DNA of 64,000 bases, taken from assembly GCF_004683865.2 (NCBI RefSeq), contig NZ_CP040761.1, forward strand, positions 124,001 to 188,000, written 5' to 3'. The notes under the pieces were generated by a model. That model saw only the letters and a program-made list of their open reading frames with translations. It was not told the DNA's origin and searched no databases. Position numbers and translations under genes: made by a program. Below are positions 8,458-17,680 of this stretch, piece by piece. The DNA comes from Paracoccus liaowanqingii (lineage in GTDB: Bacteria; Pseudomonadota; Alphaproteobacteria; Rhodobacterales; Rhodobacteraceae). Each line of letters opens with the position of its first letter. Positions within the stretch are counted from its first letter, which is position 1.

Positions 8458-9171
8458 ATGAACAGCTCGCTCGCCGCCACATTCGGTCTGGCCGATACCG
8501 GCCATTCACCACAGGGCGGCAGCACGGTGCAGCGGGTCTATGACAGCCTACGCCAGCAGATCATCACGCTGCAGTTGCCGCCCGGGACTACCCTGTCGCG
8601 CACCGATCTGACCGACACCTACGATGTCAGCCAGACCCCGATCCGCGAGGCTTTGCAGCGGCTCAAGCAAGACGGGCTGGTACAGATCTACCCGCAGTCC
8701 AAGACCGTCGTCACCCGCATCGACGTGCCACAAATCTACGAGGCGCATTTCCTGCGCGTCGCTTTGGAAACCGAGGTGGTGCGTCGGCTAGCTGAGGATT
8801 GCGAGGCCGCTACCCTCACCCGCGCCCGGTCGATCATCCGCATGCAGGAGGCGGTGGCCGAAGATCCTGGCCAAGTGGCGATTTTTCAGGAACTGGACGA
8901 GCTGTTCCACCAGACCCTGTTCGCCGGGCTCGGCCGCTCTGGGCTACACCAGCTGGTGCGCGAGCGCTCGGGGCATCTTGAAAGGGTGCGGCGGCTGCAT
9001 CTGCCCGAGGCCGGCAAGATCCTGACCATCCTCTCCGGCCACCGCCGGATCATCGACGCCATCGTCGCCAAGGACCCCGAGGCCGCCATTGTCGCGATCC
9101 GCGACCATCTGAGCCGCACCGTCGCCCGGGTGGAAGAGTTGCGCCGGGAAATTCCCGACTACTTCGCCTAA
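8458..9171 (+). CDS. GntR-family regulator, FCD type
   Basis: 237-residue regulator with an extended N-terminus, winged helix-turn-helix (VSQTPIREALQRLKQDGLV) near residues 55-80 and an FCD domain behind it. It is transcribed away from the aldarate operon, and the intergenic region carries a perfect palindrome at 8365-8378. Autoregulation and repression of the aldehyde dehydrogenase/kdgD operon is the simplest model. It resembles the gene at 719 in the post-HTH segment (IYPQSKTVVTRI versus IHPQARTSVSRI). Confidence 0.88.
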   Translation: MNSSLAATFGLADTGHSPQGGSTVQRVYDSLRQQIITLQLPPGTTLSRTDLTDTYDVSQTPIREALQRLKQDGLVQIYPQSKTVVTRIDVPQIYEAHFLRVALETEVVRRLAEDCEAATLTRARSIIRMQEAVAEDPGQVAIFQELDELFHQTLFAGLGRSGLHQLVRERSGHLERVRRLHLPEAGKILTILSGHRRIIDAIVAKDPEAAIVAIRDHLSRTVARVEELRREIPDYFA

Positions 9172-9201
9172 TCAGGCGCGGCAGGGCCGCGCCCCCTGCG
9201 T

Positions 9202-10143
9202 TTAGTTGACTGGCGTCAGCAGCGCGCGCCCGGCGAAGAACGCGGCCAAATTGTCCACCACTAGCTGCGCCATCTTGTCCCGCGTCTCCTCGGTACCGCT
9301 GGCGTGGTGGGGGTATAGCACGACAGTGTCGAGCTCGCGGAACGCCGGGTCCGGGTTCGGTTCGTTCTCGAACACGTCGAGCCCGGCGCTTCCAAGCCGC
9401 CCCTCCTTCAGCGCCGCAATCAGCGCCGGTTCATCCACCACTGACCCGCGGGCGATATTGATAAAGCTGCCTTCGCGCCCCAAGGCCTCCAGCGCCGCGG
9501 CGGACACGATGGCGCGGGTCCCTGCCCCGCCCGAGGTCGCTGCCACCAGAATGTCGCACCACTCTGCCAGCGCCACCACATCCGCGAAGTAGCGATACCC
9601 TGTGTCCGGCTTCTCGCTACGCCCATAATAGCCGACCACCAGCCCTAGCGCCGCGCAGCGCTTAGCGATCGCACTGCCGATCCGCCCCAGCCCGACAATA
9701 CCCACAGTCTTGCCAGCCGTGCTCTGCGTCAGCGGGATCGGGCCGCTGCGGCCCCACTCCCCCGTGCGCACGTGTCGGTCGCCCTGCACCAGCCGGCGCC
9801 GCGCCGCCAAAAGCAGCATCAGCGCGGTATCGGCCACATCATCGGTCAGCACATCGGGCGTATTGGTCAGCCGCACCCCGGCGCGGGTCATCGCCGGCAC
9901 ATCCATCGTGTCGTAGCCAACCGAGGAGGAGGCCGCGATCTTCAGGTTCGGCAGCTGCGCCAGAAACGTCTCGTCCACCGTCACATGGCCGTTGCAGACC
10001 ATCGCCTTGCAGCGCGGGCCGACCTCGGCCAGCATTGCCGCCTTGTCCTCGGCAAGGTCAAGCCGGTGCAGGGTATAAGCTTCTTCCAACTGCGCCATCT
10101 GGCGAGGACGGACCGGGTAGGCAATAAGGACATCGGGTTTCAT
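9202..10143 (-). CDS. D-2-hydroxyacid dehydrogenase (glyoxylate/hydroxypyruvate reductase-like)
   Basis: 313-residue NAD(P)-dependent D-isomer 2-hydroxyacid dehydrogenase. The Rossmann motif GLGRIG is at about 151-156, and the catalytic triad is visible as R232 (NIARGSVVDE), E261 (FENEPNPD) and H279 (PHHASG). It would interconvert a 2-keto acid and a D-2-hydroxy acid, perhaps glyoxylate, hydroxypyruvate or a longer 2-ketoaldonate. It is the last gene of the ABC transporter operon; its start overlaps the upstream ATPase stop by four bases, so the enzyme is probably co-expressed with uptake. Confidence 0.85.
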   Translation of the reverse strand: MKPDVLIAYPVRPRQMAQLEEAYTLHRLDLAEDKAAMLAEVGPRCKAMVCNGHVTVDETFLAQLPNLKIAASSSVGYDTMDVPAMTRAGVRLTNTPDVLTDDVADTALMLLLAARRRLVQGDRHVRTGEWGRSGPIPLTQSTAGKTVGIVGLGRIGSAIAKRCAALGLVVGYYGRSEKPDTGYRYFADVVALAEWCDILVAATSGGAGTRAIVSAAALEALGREGSFINIARGSVVDEPALIAALKEGRLGSAGLDVFENEPNPDPAFRELDTVVLYPHHASGTEETRDKMAQLVVDNLAAFFAGRALLTPVN

Positions 10144-11771
10144 GCGGTCAGCAATCCTTCAACATGGCGTGCCTCGCGGCGACGTGCCTGCACCTCGGGA
10201 TCGGGGTCCAGGCTCGCAGCCAGGAGCGCGCGGGTATAGTGCTCACGGGGCGCATCGAAGATTTGCCGGACAGTGCCCTCTTCGACGATCTCACCCTCTT
10301 TCATCACGATTACGCGGTCCGCGAAATCGCGCACCACCGGCAGGTCATGGGCAATGAACAGGTATGATAGGCCAAACTCGCGACGCAGGCCCTCCAGCAG
10401 TTCGATCACCTGCGCCTGAATGGACACGTCCAGCGCCGAGACCGCCTCATCACAGACGATCAGTCGCGGCTCCAGCGCCAGCGCACGGGCGATGGCGATG
10501 CGCTGGCGCTGCCCGCCGGAAAACTGGTGCGGATAGCGCTGCGCCATCTCGGGCGACAGACCAACCTTGGTCAGCAGCTCCGCCACCCGCGCGCGCCACT
10601 GGCTCCGCGGCAGGATCTCCGGATGGATCGCCCAGGCTTCGGAGATCAGCTGATAAACCGACATCCGCGGGTTCAGTGACTGAGTAGGGTCCTGGAATAC
10701 CATCTGGATCTCGCGCCTGAGCCCGAACAGCTCCTTGGGTGCCATCGTCACCAGATCGCGGCCCTTGTAGAAGGCCTGCCCGCCCGAAGGCTCCTCCAGC
10801 CGCAGCAGCGCCCGCGCAAGCGTCGACTTGCCGGAGCCGCTTTCGCCGACCACTGCCACTGTCTCGCCGGGCATGATGGTGAAGCTGACACCCTTTAGCG
10901 CATGGAATGAACCGTAATGCTTGGATAGCCGCTCCACCCGCAACAGCGGTTCGCCGCCGCGGTCTCGCTCTACCGGCATCGTGCCCTTGCCGGGGGCAGC
11001 ACCGATCAGCTTCCTGGTGTAAGGATGCTGTGGGTTACGGTATACTTCGGCCGCATCGCCCGTTTCAACAATGCGGCCGCTGTTCATCACCACTACGCGG
11101 TCGGCAATCTCTGCCACCACGCCAAGGTCATGCGTGATCAGCAGCAACCCCATCCCGGTTTCGGCCTGCAACTCTTCCAACAACGCTAGAACCTGCGCCT
11201 GCACAGTCACGTCCAGCGCGGTCGTGGGCTCATCAGCGATCAGGATGTCGGGCTTGAAAGCCAGTGCCATGGCGATCATCAACCGCTGGCGCTGCCCGCC
11301 GGAAAACTGGTGCGGGTACTTCACCATCGCCTCGGCGGGCTGGGGAATGCCCACCCGGTCCAGCAGCGCCAGTGCCCGGTCACGCGCTTCGGCGGCGGGG
11401 GTGCCATGCGTCGTCATCATCTCGGCGATCTGCCAACCGACCGTATAGACCGGGTTCAGGTGCGCCAGAGGATCCTGAAAGATCATAGCAATCCGCGCGC
11501 CGTTGATGCGCCGCCGCTCCTCAGCGGTCATCTTCAGCATGTCCTCGCCGTTCAGCAGAATGCGCCCGCTGGTGATCTTGCCGGGCGGCATGTCGATCAG
11601 GTTCATGATCGCCGACGCAGAAACGGACTTGCCCGATCCGCTCTCCCCCAGGATCGCCAGCGTCTCGCCGCGGCCAAGGTGCCAGCTGACATCCTGCACC
11701 GCCTTCACGGTGCCGCCTGCGGTGTGAAACTCCACCGACAGATCGCAGACTTCCAGCAAATGGTCAGTCAT
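10140..11771 (-). CDS. Opp/Dpp-type ABC transporter, fused double ATPase
   Basis: 543-residue protein containing two complete ABC ATPase domains in tandem, equivalent to DppD and DppF joined. Each half has a Walker A (GESGSGKS near residue 42 and again near 315), an ABC signature (FSGGQRQR) and a Walker B (ILIADEPTTALD and LIVCDEAVSALD). It energises uptake by the two permeases encoded just upstream, whose second stop codon it overlaps by eight bases. Double-ATPase forms are known in the peptide/nickel importer family; the paralogous operon at 19-25 kb keeps the two ATPases separate. Confidence 0.92.
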   Translation of the reverse strand: MTDHLLEVCDLSVEFHTAGGTVKAVQDVSWHLGRGETLAILGESGSGKSVSASAIMNLIDMPPGKITSGRILLNGEDMLKMTAEERRRINGARIAMIFQDPLAHLNPVYTVGWQIAEMMTTHGTPAAEARDRALALLDRVGIPQPAEAMVKYPHQFSGGQRQRLMIAMALAFKPDILIADEPTTALDVTVQAQVLALLEELQAETGMGLLLITHDLGVVAEIADRVVVMNSGRIVETGDAAEVYRNPQHPYTRKLIGAAPGKGTMPVERDRGGEPLLRVERLSKHYGSFHALKGVSFTIMPGETVAVVGESGSGKSTLARALLRLEEPSGGQAFYKGRDLVTMAPKELFGLRREIQMVFQDPTQSLNPRMSVYQLISEAWAIHPEILPRSQWRARVAELLTKVGLSPEMAQRYPHQFSGGQRQRIAIARALALEPRLIVCDEAVSALDVSIQAQVIELLEGLRREFGLSYLFIAHDLPVVRDFADRVIVMKEGEIVEEGTVRQIFDAPREHYTRALLAASLDPDPEVQARRREARHVEGLLTA

Positions 11772-12693
11772 TCTTGCGCCCCCCCATTTCGAGCCGCCAG
11801 CGCTGCACCGGGTCCAGCGCGATCCGCATCCAGTTCGACAGCAGGTTCAGCGACAGTGTTGTCAGGATGATCGCCAGGCCCGGCCAGAACGACAGCCACC
11901 ACGCATTTGTCAGGTAGGGCCTGCCTTGAGCAACCATCAGGCCCCAAGTGATTTCTGGCGGCTGGATGCCGATACCGAGGAACGATAGCGAGCTTTCCGC
12001 CAGCATCACAAAGGCAAAATCCAGCGTGCCGATGGTCAGCAGCGTCGGCAGCACCACCGGCAGGATATGGCGGAACACGATACGCATGTCGGATGCGCCC
12101 ATGACCTTGGCCGCCTGCACAAACATCCGCTCGCGCACCTCCAGCACCTCGGCACGCGCGGTGCGCAGGTAGACGGGGATCCGGGTGATCGCCAGCACGA
12201 TGATGATGTTAAAGACCGAAGGATCGAGCATATAGAGCACGATCACCGCCAGCAATAGTGAGGGAAAGGACATGATGACGTCCCCCAACCGCAGGATCAC
12301 CTGACTTGCCCGCCCGCGCAGCCAGCCCGCCGCAAGGCCGAGGGTGGAGCCGATCAGGGCTGAGAAGAACACCGCCCCTGCCGCGATCATCATGGTGTTC
12401 TGCGCGGCGACGATGATCCGCACGAGCAGCGGCCGGCCAAGCGCATCGGCGCCAAGGACAAACGTCCAGTCGCGGGCCATGTCGAAGGGCGGCGCATTGC
12501 GGCCGCGCAGGTTCTGCTTGGTCGCGGCATCTTCTAGCAGCAATGGGCCAATCAACGCGCAAGCAACCACCATCAGCAGAAACAGCACGGCGCAGAAAGC
12601 GAACTTATCGCGCCACAGCAGGCCGATGACGATGGCGAGGCCGCTTTTACGGTGCGGCTGGCCGGTATTCGGGGCAGTCTGGGTCATGGTCAT
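11764..12693 (-). CDS. Opp/Dpp-type ABC transporter permease (DppC-like)
   Basis: 309-residue inner-membrane permease with the N-terminal OppC helix and BPD_transp_1 domain. The coupling-helix region reads VRERMFVQAAKVMGASDMRI, matching the EAA-loop consensus, and DWTFVLGADALGRPLL is the typical OppC periplasmic segment. It starts three bases after the stop of the DppB-like gene. Substrate is not set by the permease sequence; from context it may be a sugar acid or conjugate rather than a peptide. Confidence 0.9.
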   Translation of the reverse strand: MTMTQTAPNTGQPHRKSGLAIVIGLLWRDKFAFCAVLFLLMVVACALIGPLLLEDAATKQNLRGRNAPPFDMARDWTFVLGADALGRPLLVRIIVAAQNTMMIAAGAVFFSALIGSTLGLAAGWLRGRASQVILRLGDVIMSFPSLLLAVIVLYMLDPSVFNIIIVLAITRIPVYLRTARAEVLEVRERMFVQAAKVMGASDMRIVFRHILPVVLPTLLTIGTLDFAFVMLAESSLSFLGIGIQPPEITWGLMVAQGRPYLTNAWWLSFWPGLAIILTTLSLNLLSNWMRIALDPVQRWRLEMGGRKND

Positions 12694-12696
12694 TAC

Positions 12697-13611
12697 TCAA
12701 TACCGGATGCGCGGATCGAGCAGCGCATAGGCCAGATCGATCAGCAGGTTCATGAGGAAAATCGCCAGCGCCGAGACCATGATTGCGGCCAGCACCACAT
12801 TAAAGTCGCGCTGCAGGATGCTATCGATCATCAGCTTGCCGATGCCGGGAAAGCCGAAGATCGTCTCGACGATCACCGCGCCGTTCAAAATGCCGGCAGC
12901 CTGATCGCCGAGCACCGTGATCACCGGCAGCATCCCATTGCGCAGACCGTGCACGAAGATAATGGGGCGGTTGCGCACGCCCTTTGCACGGGCAGTCTTC
13001 ACATAGGCCGAAGAGAGCACCCCAATCATCGAGCCGCGCACCACTTGCAAGATCAGCCCGAACGGCCGGATGAACAGCACTGACACCGGCAGCACCCAGT
13101 GCCAGATCGTGCCCGTGCCAGATGTCGGCAACCAGCGCAGGTTCACCGCGAAGACGACGATGGCGACAATGGCCAGCCAGAAATCGGGGGCCGAGGCGCC
13201 GATCAGCGAGAAGAAGGTGGCGATGCGGTCGAAGATGCCACCAACGCGGAACGCCGCCAGCGAGCCGATGACAATGGCGAAGAAGGTGACCAGAAGCATA
13301 GTCACGCAGGCCAGCCGCAAGGTCCACGCAAATCCCTCCAGCACCACATCGATAGCCGGGCGCGCCTGGCGCAGCGACATGCCCAGGTCCAGCACCGCAA
13401 GATCGGCAACATAGCGGCCGAACTGCACCATCATGGGATCGTTCAGACCGTTGAGCTCGCGGAACTGCTCGCGGGCCTGCAGCGAGGCATCGACGGGCAG
13501 GTAGAGGTCAGTCGGATCGCCGGTCAGCCGCGACAGGAAGAAGACCATAATCACCAACCCGACCAGCGAGATTGCGCTGGCCACGGCCCGTTGTCCGATG
13601 AATTTTTTCAT
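12697..13611 (-). CDS. Opp/Dpp-type ABC transporter permease (DppB-like)
   Basis: 304-residue permease with an N-terminal signal-anchor helix (MKKFIGQRAVASAISLVGLV), a DppB-type periplasmic domain and a C-terminal membrane bundle. The EAA loop is AYVKTARAKGVRNRPIIFVH. The ATG at 13611 is chosen over an upstream frame extension because it places the membrane anchor at the N-terminus. It lies between the binding-protein gene and the DppC-like gene in the same operon. Confidence 0.9.
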   Translation of the reverse strand: MKKFIGQRAVASAISLVGLVIMVFFLSRLTGDPTDLYLPVDASLQAREQFRELNGLNDPMMVQFGRYVADLAVLDLGMSLRQARPAIDVVLEGFAWTLRLACVTMLLVTFFAIVIGSLAAFRVGGIFDRIATFFSLIGASAPDFWLAIVAIVVFAVNLRWLPTSGTGTIWHWVLPVSVLFIRPFGLILQVVRGSMIGVLSSAYVKTARAKGVRNRPIIFVHGLRNGMLPVITVLGDQAAGILNGAVIVETIFGFPGIGKLMIDSILQRDFNVVLAAIMVSALAIFLMNLLIDLAYALLDPRIRY

Positions 13612-13666
13612 GCCTGTCCCTCCCACCAATGGCAACGGGGCGGCAGATGCCGCCCCGTCCCGGGTC

Positions 13667-15175
13667 TTACTTGAAGCCGATCTGCGACAGTTGCAGCTCG
13701 GAGTTGGTCGCAATGGTGGGCTTGAAGTCCAGGCGCGGGCTCACGCGGCTGAAGCCGACCATGTGGAACAGCAGCACGTCGCCGATATGCTCTTCATGGA
13801 TGCTGGTCATCGCGTCAGACCAAAGAGCCGTACGCTCTTCACCAGTCGCCGCGGTGGCCTTGGCGATCATCTCGTCAAGCTCAGGGTAGACAAGGCCGGA
13901 CTGCTGCCCCTCGGTGCCATACTTGAAGTACATCGAGAAGACCGGGTCGCCCTTTGCATTGTCATGCTGCGCGCTGACCATCTGCGGACCGCGATCCTCG
14001 GCGAAAGGGCGGTTGTAGTAGGAGTTGTATTCACCCACTTCCAGCATCTCGAGCGACACGGTGAAGCCAACGTCCTGGAACATCGCCATCAGCGCCTCCA
14101 GCACCTCGGCATCGTTCGGGAACAGCCCGATGCGGCCGATGATGCGGATCGGCGTATCCACCGTCACCCCGTCGGCCTTGGCCTCGGCCAGCAGCTCGCG
14201 GGCGCGATCCGGATCGAAGGCGTAGGGCTTGAGATCGGCGTTGTAGCCAGCCGTCGAGGGCGGCACTACGGCCGTGGCCAAGATCGCCTCCAGTGCCATC
14301 AGCGTGCCGATGAAGGCCTCGCGGTCGACGGCAAGGTTTAGCGCCTCGCGCACCCGGCGGTCATTCAGGGGGGCCGTGGCATGGTCGAGCCGCAGATAAG
14401 TGGTTTCCGAGTTCGGGTAGGCGAAATCGGTGTCGGGGTTGGTCGCTTCCAGCTCGCTGATCACCGGGGCAATGTCGGCCTCACCCACTTCGACCATCGC
14501 AGCGCGCACTGAACTGTCGCTGCGGAACACATAGGTCGCCTTGGCCACCGCAGGCATTTCGCCCCAATATTCCTCGCGCCGTTCCAGGACAATATTAGTG
14601 CCCATGTTGCGCTCTGTCATCTCGTAGGGGCCGGTGCCGACCGGGGTCTGCACATATTCCAGCGGGGTCTCTTCCGGGACGATGGTCAGCGAGGACATCA
14701 GCAGCGGCAGAATCGGCTGCGCCGGGTCGGAGGTGATGTCGACGGTGGTGTCATCGACCGCGACGGCCTTGATCTCGAATCCACCGAAATACTTGCCGCC
14801 GATCTCGCAGCTGATCTGGTCGCTGATCGAGCGTTCCAGCGAATGCACCACATCGCTGGCACCGAACGGGGTGCCGTCCGAGAAGCTGACACCGCTGCGC
14901 AGTTTAAAGCGCCAGGTGCCGGCCTCGGTCTCTTCCCAGCTTTCTGCCAGCTTAGGCAACAGCTCGGCCGTGCTCGGCTGAAACACGGTAAGCGTTTCCG
15001 AGATGTTCTGCAGCAGCACGCGGCCAATGTTGGACTGCGACGCCATGCAGGGATCGATAAGCTCCAGCTCTTCGCTGAGCACGATGGTCACGGCATTATC
15101 GTCCTGCGCGAAGGCCGCCGTTCCGAGAAAGGCCCCCAGCAGCAGGCTTGTAGTACATGTCAGTTCACATGTCAT
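13667..15175 (-). CDS. ABC transporter substrate-binding protein, SBP_bac_5 family
   Basis: 502-residue periplasmic binding protein. A signal peptide ends near residue 22 (LLLGAFLGTAAFA-QDD). The mature part shows the family features LAESWEETEAGTWRFKLRSG and VGTGPYEM. The ATG at 15175 is preceded by GGGAGGAAAC, which decides the start. This gene leads the operon of binding protein, two permeases, double ATPase and hydroxyacid dehydrogenase. Members of this family bind peptides, but in Rhodobacterales and Rhizobiales many carry sugars or acids; the ligand here is unknown. Confidence 0.9.
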   Translation of the reverse strand: MTCELTCTTSLLLGAFLGTAAFAQDDNAVTIVLSEELELIDPCMASQSNIGRVLLQNISETLTVFQPSTAELLPKLAESWEETEAGTWRFKLRSGVSFSDGTPFGASDVVHSLERSISDQISCEIGGKYFGGFEIKAVAVDDTTVDITSDPAQPILPLLMSSLTIVPEETPLEYVQTPVGTGPYEMTERNMGTNIVLERREEYWGEMPAVAKATYVFRSDSSVRAAMVEVGEADIAPVISELEATNPDTDFAYPNSETTYLRLDHATAPLNDRRVREALNLAVDREAFIGTLMALEAILATAVVPPSTAGYNADLKPYAFDPDRARELLAEAKADGVTVDTPIRIIGRIGLFPNDAEVLEALMAMFQDVGFTVSLEMLEVGEYNSYYNRPFAEDRGPQMVSAQHDNAKGDPVFSMYFKYGTEGQQSGLVYPELDEMIAKATAATGEERTALWSDAMTSIHEEHIGDVLLFHMVGFSRVSPRLDFKPTIATNSELQLSQIGFK

Positions 15176-15282
15176 GGAATGTTTCCTCCCCAAAACTTCC
15201 GGTAAATGCCGGCCCGCCCGCACGTTTGGGCAAATCGACGGACCGAAAAGACGAATCATCTCTTAGGGCCCAATTGAAATAT

Positions 15283-15309
15283 TAGTTCATCTGAGATTTT
15301 TGTGAACTA
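15283..15309. promoter_or_regulatory. Inverted repeat upstream of the ABC operon
   Basis: TAGTTCA at 15283-15289 and TGAACTA at 15303-15309 form a perfect 7-base inverted repeat with a 13-base spacer, in an AT-rich segment about 110 bases before the binding-protein start. The overlapping AAATATTAGT is the reverse complement of part of the palindrome near 8372. It may be an operator for one of the local GntR proteins. Confidence 0.4.
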
Positions 15310-15341
15310 CTTATTTGCAGGATCTTACTGCTGTTGGCGGT

Positions 15342-16238
15342 TTAGGAACCGTCCGGCGGCATCCGATGGCGCCCGTAACGCGCCCCGCCCGCGGCGATCA
15401 GCGTGGCGCTGAAGATCACGGCCGCACCGATCCAGGTCGAGACCCCGGCAACCTCGCCGAAGAACACGAAGGCCATCGCCGCCACCACCGGGAGTCGCAG
15501 AAAATCCAGCGGTGCAAGGAATGAGGCTTCGGCCAGTGCGAAGGCCCGCGTCAGCAGCGTCATGTTCAGCGCCCCAAGTGCGCCTTGCAGTGCCAGCAGC
15601 CCAAACTGCACGGGCGTCGGCGTCTGCCAGACGAACAGTGCCGCCAGAAGGCCAAGCGGGGCCATCGTCAAGAGGTTCCACGCCACCAGCCGGTCAGTCG
15701 TGTCGCGCAGCGCCATGCGCCGCAGCATCAGCTGGATCACCGCCGTCAGAACCGCCCCCGCGAGTGCAAAGGAAAGCGCGGGGTTCATCCCGCCCTCCCC
15801 CGGCCGGATCACGATCAGCATTCCTGCAAAGCCCGCGACCACTGCCAGTAGCTTGGGCAGCGTCATCCGCTCTCCCAGCACCGCCCATGCCCCCAACGTC
15901 AGGAAGATCGGCATGGTAAAGTTGATCGCCACCACATCCGACAGCGGCGCATGGGCAAAGGCCACAAAAAAGGCCACCAGCGAGGCCAGCTTCAGCCCTG
16001 CCCGCACCAAATGCAGCCAGCGATACGGCGAGGCGGCAAGGTCCACCCGCGTCAGGATCCAGGGCAGCACTACAGCAAGGCCAAAGGCAGCGCGGGTGAA
16101 ACCGATGATCAGCGGATGCACCTCACCCGCCAGGAGCCGCACGATCACCGCATCGGCCCCGTTCAGTACGGCCGCAACCCCCATAAGTGCCGCCGCGATC
16201 GGAACGGCACGCCCGTCTGTCTGAACCGGCACTGGCAT
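15342..16238 (-). CDS. EamA/DMT-family transporter
   Basis: 298-residue integral membrane protein with about ten hydrophobic helices arranged as two EamA repeats. The first repeat ends near IVIRPGEGG (residue about 150), a hallmark of this drug/metabolite transporter superfamily. It is on the same strand as, and upstream of, the ABC operon, separated by 166 bases that contain an inverted repeat. It may export or import a metabolite linked to the pathway; family members are too diverse to name a substrate. Confidence 0.85.
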   Translation of the reverse strand: MPVPVQTDGRAVPIAAALMGVAAVLNGADAVIVRLLAGEVHPLIIGFTRAAFGLAVVLPWILTRVDLAASPYRWLHLVRAGLKLASLVAFFVAFAHAPLSDVVAINFTMPIFLTLGAWAVLGERMTLPKLLAVVAGFAGMLIVIRPGEGGMNPALSFALAGAVLTAVIQLMLRRMALRDTTDRLVAWNLLTMAPLGLLAALFVWQTPTPVQFGLLALQGALGALNMTLLTRAFALAEASFLAPLDFLRLPVVAAMAFVFFGEVAGVSTWIGAAVIFSATLIAAGGARYGRHRMPPDGS

Positions 16239-16920
16239 TACTCCTCGACAGCGGCACTCAAAACAGGATGATTTAAAATGCTAATATACCAAATTAAGTA
16301 ACTGCAAAAGCTGCCGCTCTCCGGCACATTGCTTTCAGGGGGATGCGCCTCGATCGTGGCGGCTATCTTTCTCTGATGGCAGGACTTGGCGGGATAAGCA
16401 GCGAGCGCTCTCGCAGGTCCGGCTCGACGACGACGCGATGACCCCGTCGCTTGATCCTAGAACCGACCGCAGTCTTCACCCGCATACTTCCGGTGCCGCT
16501 GCATGGAGCTGGTGGGAATGATCTGCAAGCTCCAGTTTTGGCCCAAGCTGCGGCCCTCTCAGTAGTGCTGCCAGCTCGCCGCCTAAGAACTCACCGGTTA
16601 TTTGTGTCATGCCGTACGGTTTGCAACAGAACCGCACAGACCGCCTATCTGAAGATGAGCGCCGAGGAGGGCAATCTGATCACCCCAACCAACAACATCC
16701 TGACGCCGGCCCCGGTCCTTCCAGCCTGCCAGACCACATTGCGGGGGCGCATCGAAACTTGCCGTGCTGGCAAGTCGGTCCTACGTCGTGCGACCGGAAC
16801 ATCGTACGGCGTGCCTGGGGACATCCCGGACCCCGAATGATGCCCGCCACTAGGCCATCAGACGATTTGCCATATCTGGCTACCCTGTATAAGACATGTT
16901 GGACAGGTGGAGATATTTTA
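16239..16920. other. Intergenic region without a convincing gene
   Basis: No open frame here has family similarity that I can recognise. The AT-rich part just upstream of the EamA gene (16260-16310) probably holds its promoter. Close to the next gene, CCTGT (16884-16888) and ACAGG (16903-16907) form an inverted repeat around AAGACATGTTGG and may be a regulator-binding site. Confidence 0.4.
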
Positions 16921-17631
16921 ATGGCCATACCCAAGGAACGACTTTCCGCCAAAGTCGCGGATGCACTGCGCAGCGAGATCGCCGAGGGACGGGTCAAGCC
17001 CGGCGACCGCCTGCCCTCGGAATCCCGGCTGACCGAGATCCATGGCGTCAGCCGCACCGTCGTGCGCGAGGCCATCGCAACACTGTCCTTCGAGGGACTG
17101 GTTGAGGCCCGCAAGGGTGCTGGCGTCTTCGCGCAAGAGGCGCGGTCCGGCCCCTTTGTCAATTTGGATGCCGGGCGTGTCTCCTCGATTATCGAGTTGC
17201 TGGAGCTGCGTATCGCGGTCGAAGTGGAAAGCGCGGCTTTTGCCGCATTACGCCGTAGCCCAGTGCAGGAAGAGCGAATAGCCACCGCCAATCGCGCCGT
17301 CATTGACTGCCTGGAGGCCGGGCAGCCTACCCGGGACCTGGATTTTGCCTTTCACCTGGCTATCGCAGAGGCAACCAACAACCCCCGTTTTGCCGAGTTT
17401 CTGTCGCTGATCCGCATCGGGATCATTCCGCGAGGCAAACTGCAGACCGGACAGGATGACGTGCGCCCGCGCGACTACAATGTTCATCTGCAGGGCGAAC
17501 ATGACGCCATTTGCCGCGCCATCTTTTCAAGCGACGAAGGCGCTGCGCGCGAGGCGATGCGCACCCACCTGAGGGGTAGCCTTGCCCGGTATCGAGCCCT
17601 TCTTCACGATACCAATCATACAGGTTCTTGA
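16921..17631 (+). CDS. GntR-family regulator, FadR subfamily
   Basis: 236-residue regulator with a classic GntR N-terminus (PGDRLPSESRLTEIHGVSRT followed by VVREAIATLSFEGLVEARKG) and an FCD domain. It differs from the three other GntR genes in having the full PSE-type DNA-binding domain of FadR/UxuR/LldR relatives. Its stop overlaps the -35 element of the next gene, so it and the dehydratase it precedes form one control unit. It probably represses the 17.7-24.9 kb catabolic and transport genes. Confidence 0.88.
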   Translation: MAIPKERLSAKVADALRSEIAEGRVKPGDRLPSESRLTEIHGVSRTVVREAIATLSFEGLVEARKGAGVFAQEARSGPFVNLDAGRVSSIIELLELRIAVEVESAAFAALRRSPVQEERIATANRAVIDCLEAGQPTRDLDFAFHLAIAEATNNPRFAEFLSLIRIGIIPRGKLQTGQDDVRPRDYNVHLQGEHDAICRAIFSSDEGAAREAMRTHLRGSLARYRALLHDTNHTGS

Positions 17632-17657
17632 CATATGTAGAACAACTTTTCTATGGT
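17628..17657 (+). promoter_or_regulatory. Sigma-70-type promoter for the second sugar-acid dehydratase
   Basis: TTGACA at 17628-17633 and TATGGT at 17652-17657 are separated by 18 bases and lie 23 bases before the ATG at 17681. GTTCT and AGAAC at 17624-17643 flank the -35 element and ACATATGT lies inside, so a regulator bound here would block the polymerase. Confidence 0.55.
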
Positions 17658-17680
17658 CCTCGCAATCAGCGGAGGACAAG

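Noticed and set aside
16451-16840. 129-codon frame before the FadR-type regulator
   Set aside because: No recognised domain, no good ribosome binding site and unusual composition; left as intergenic.
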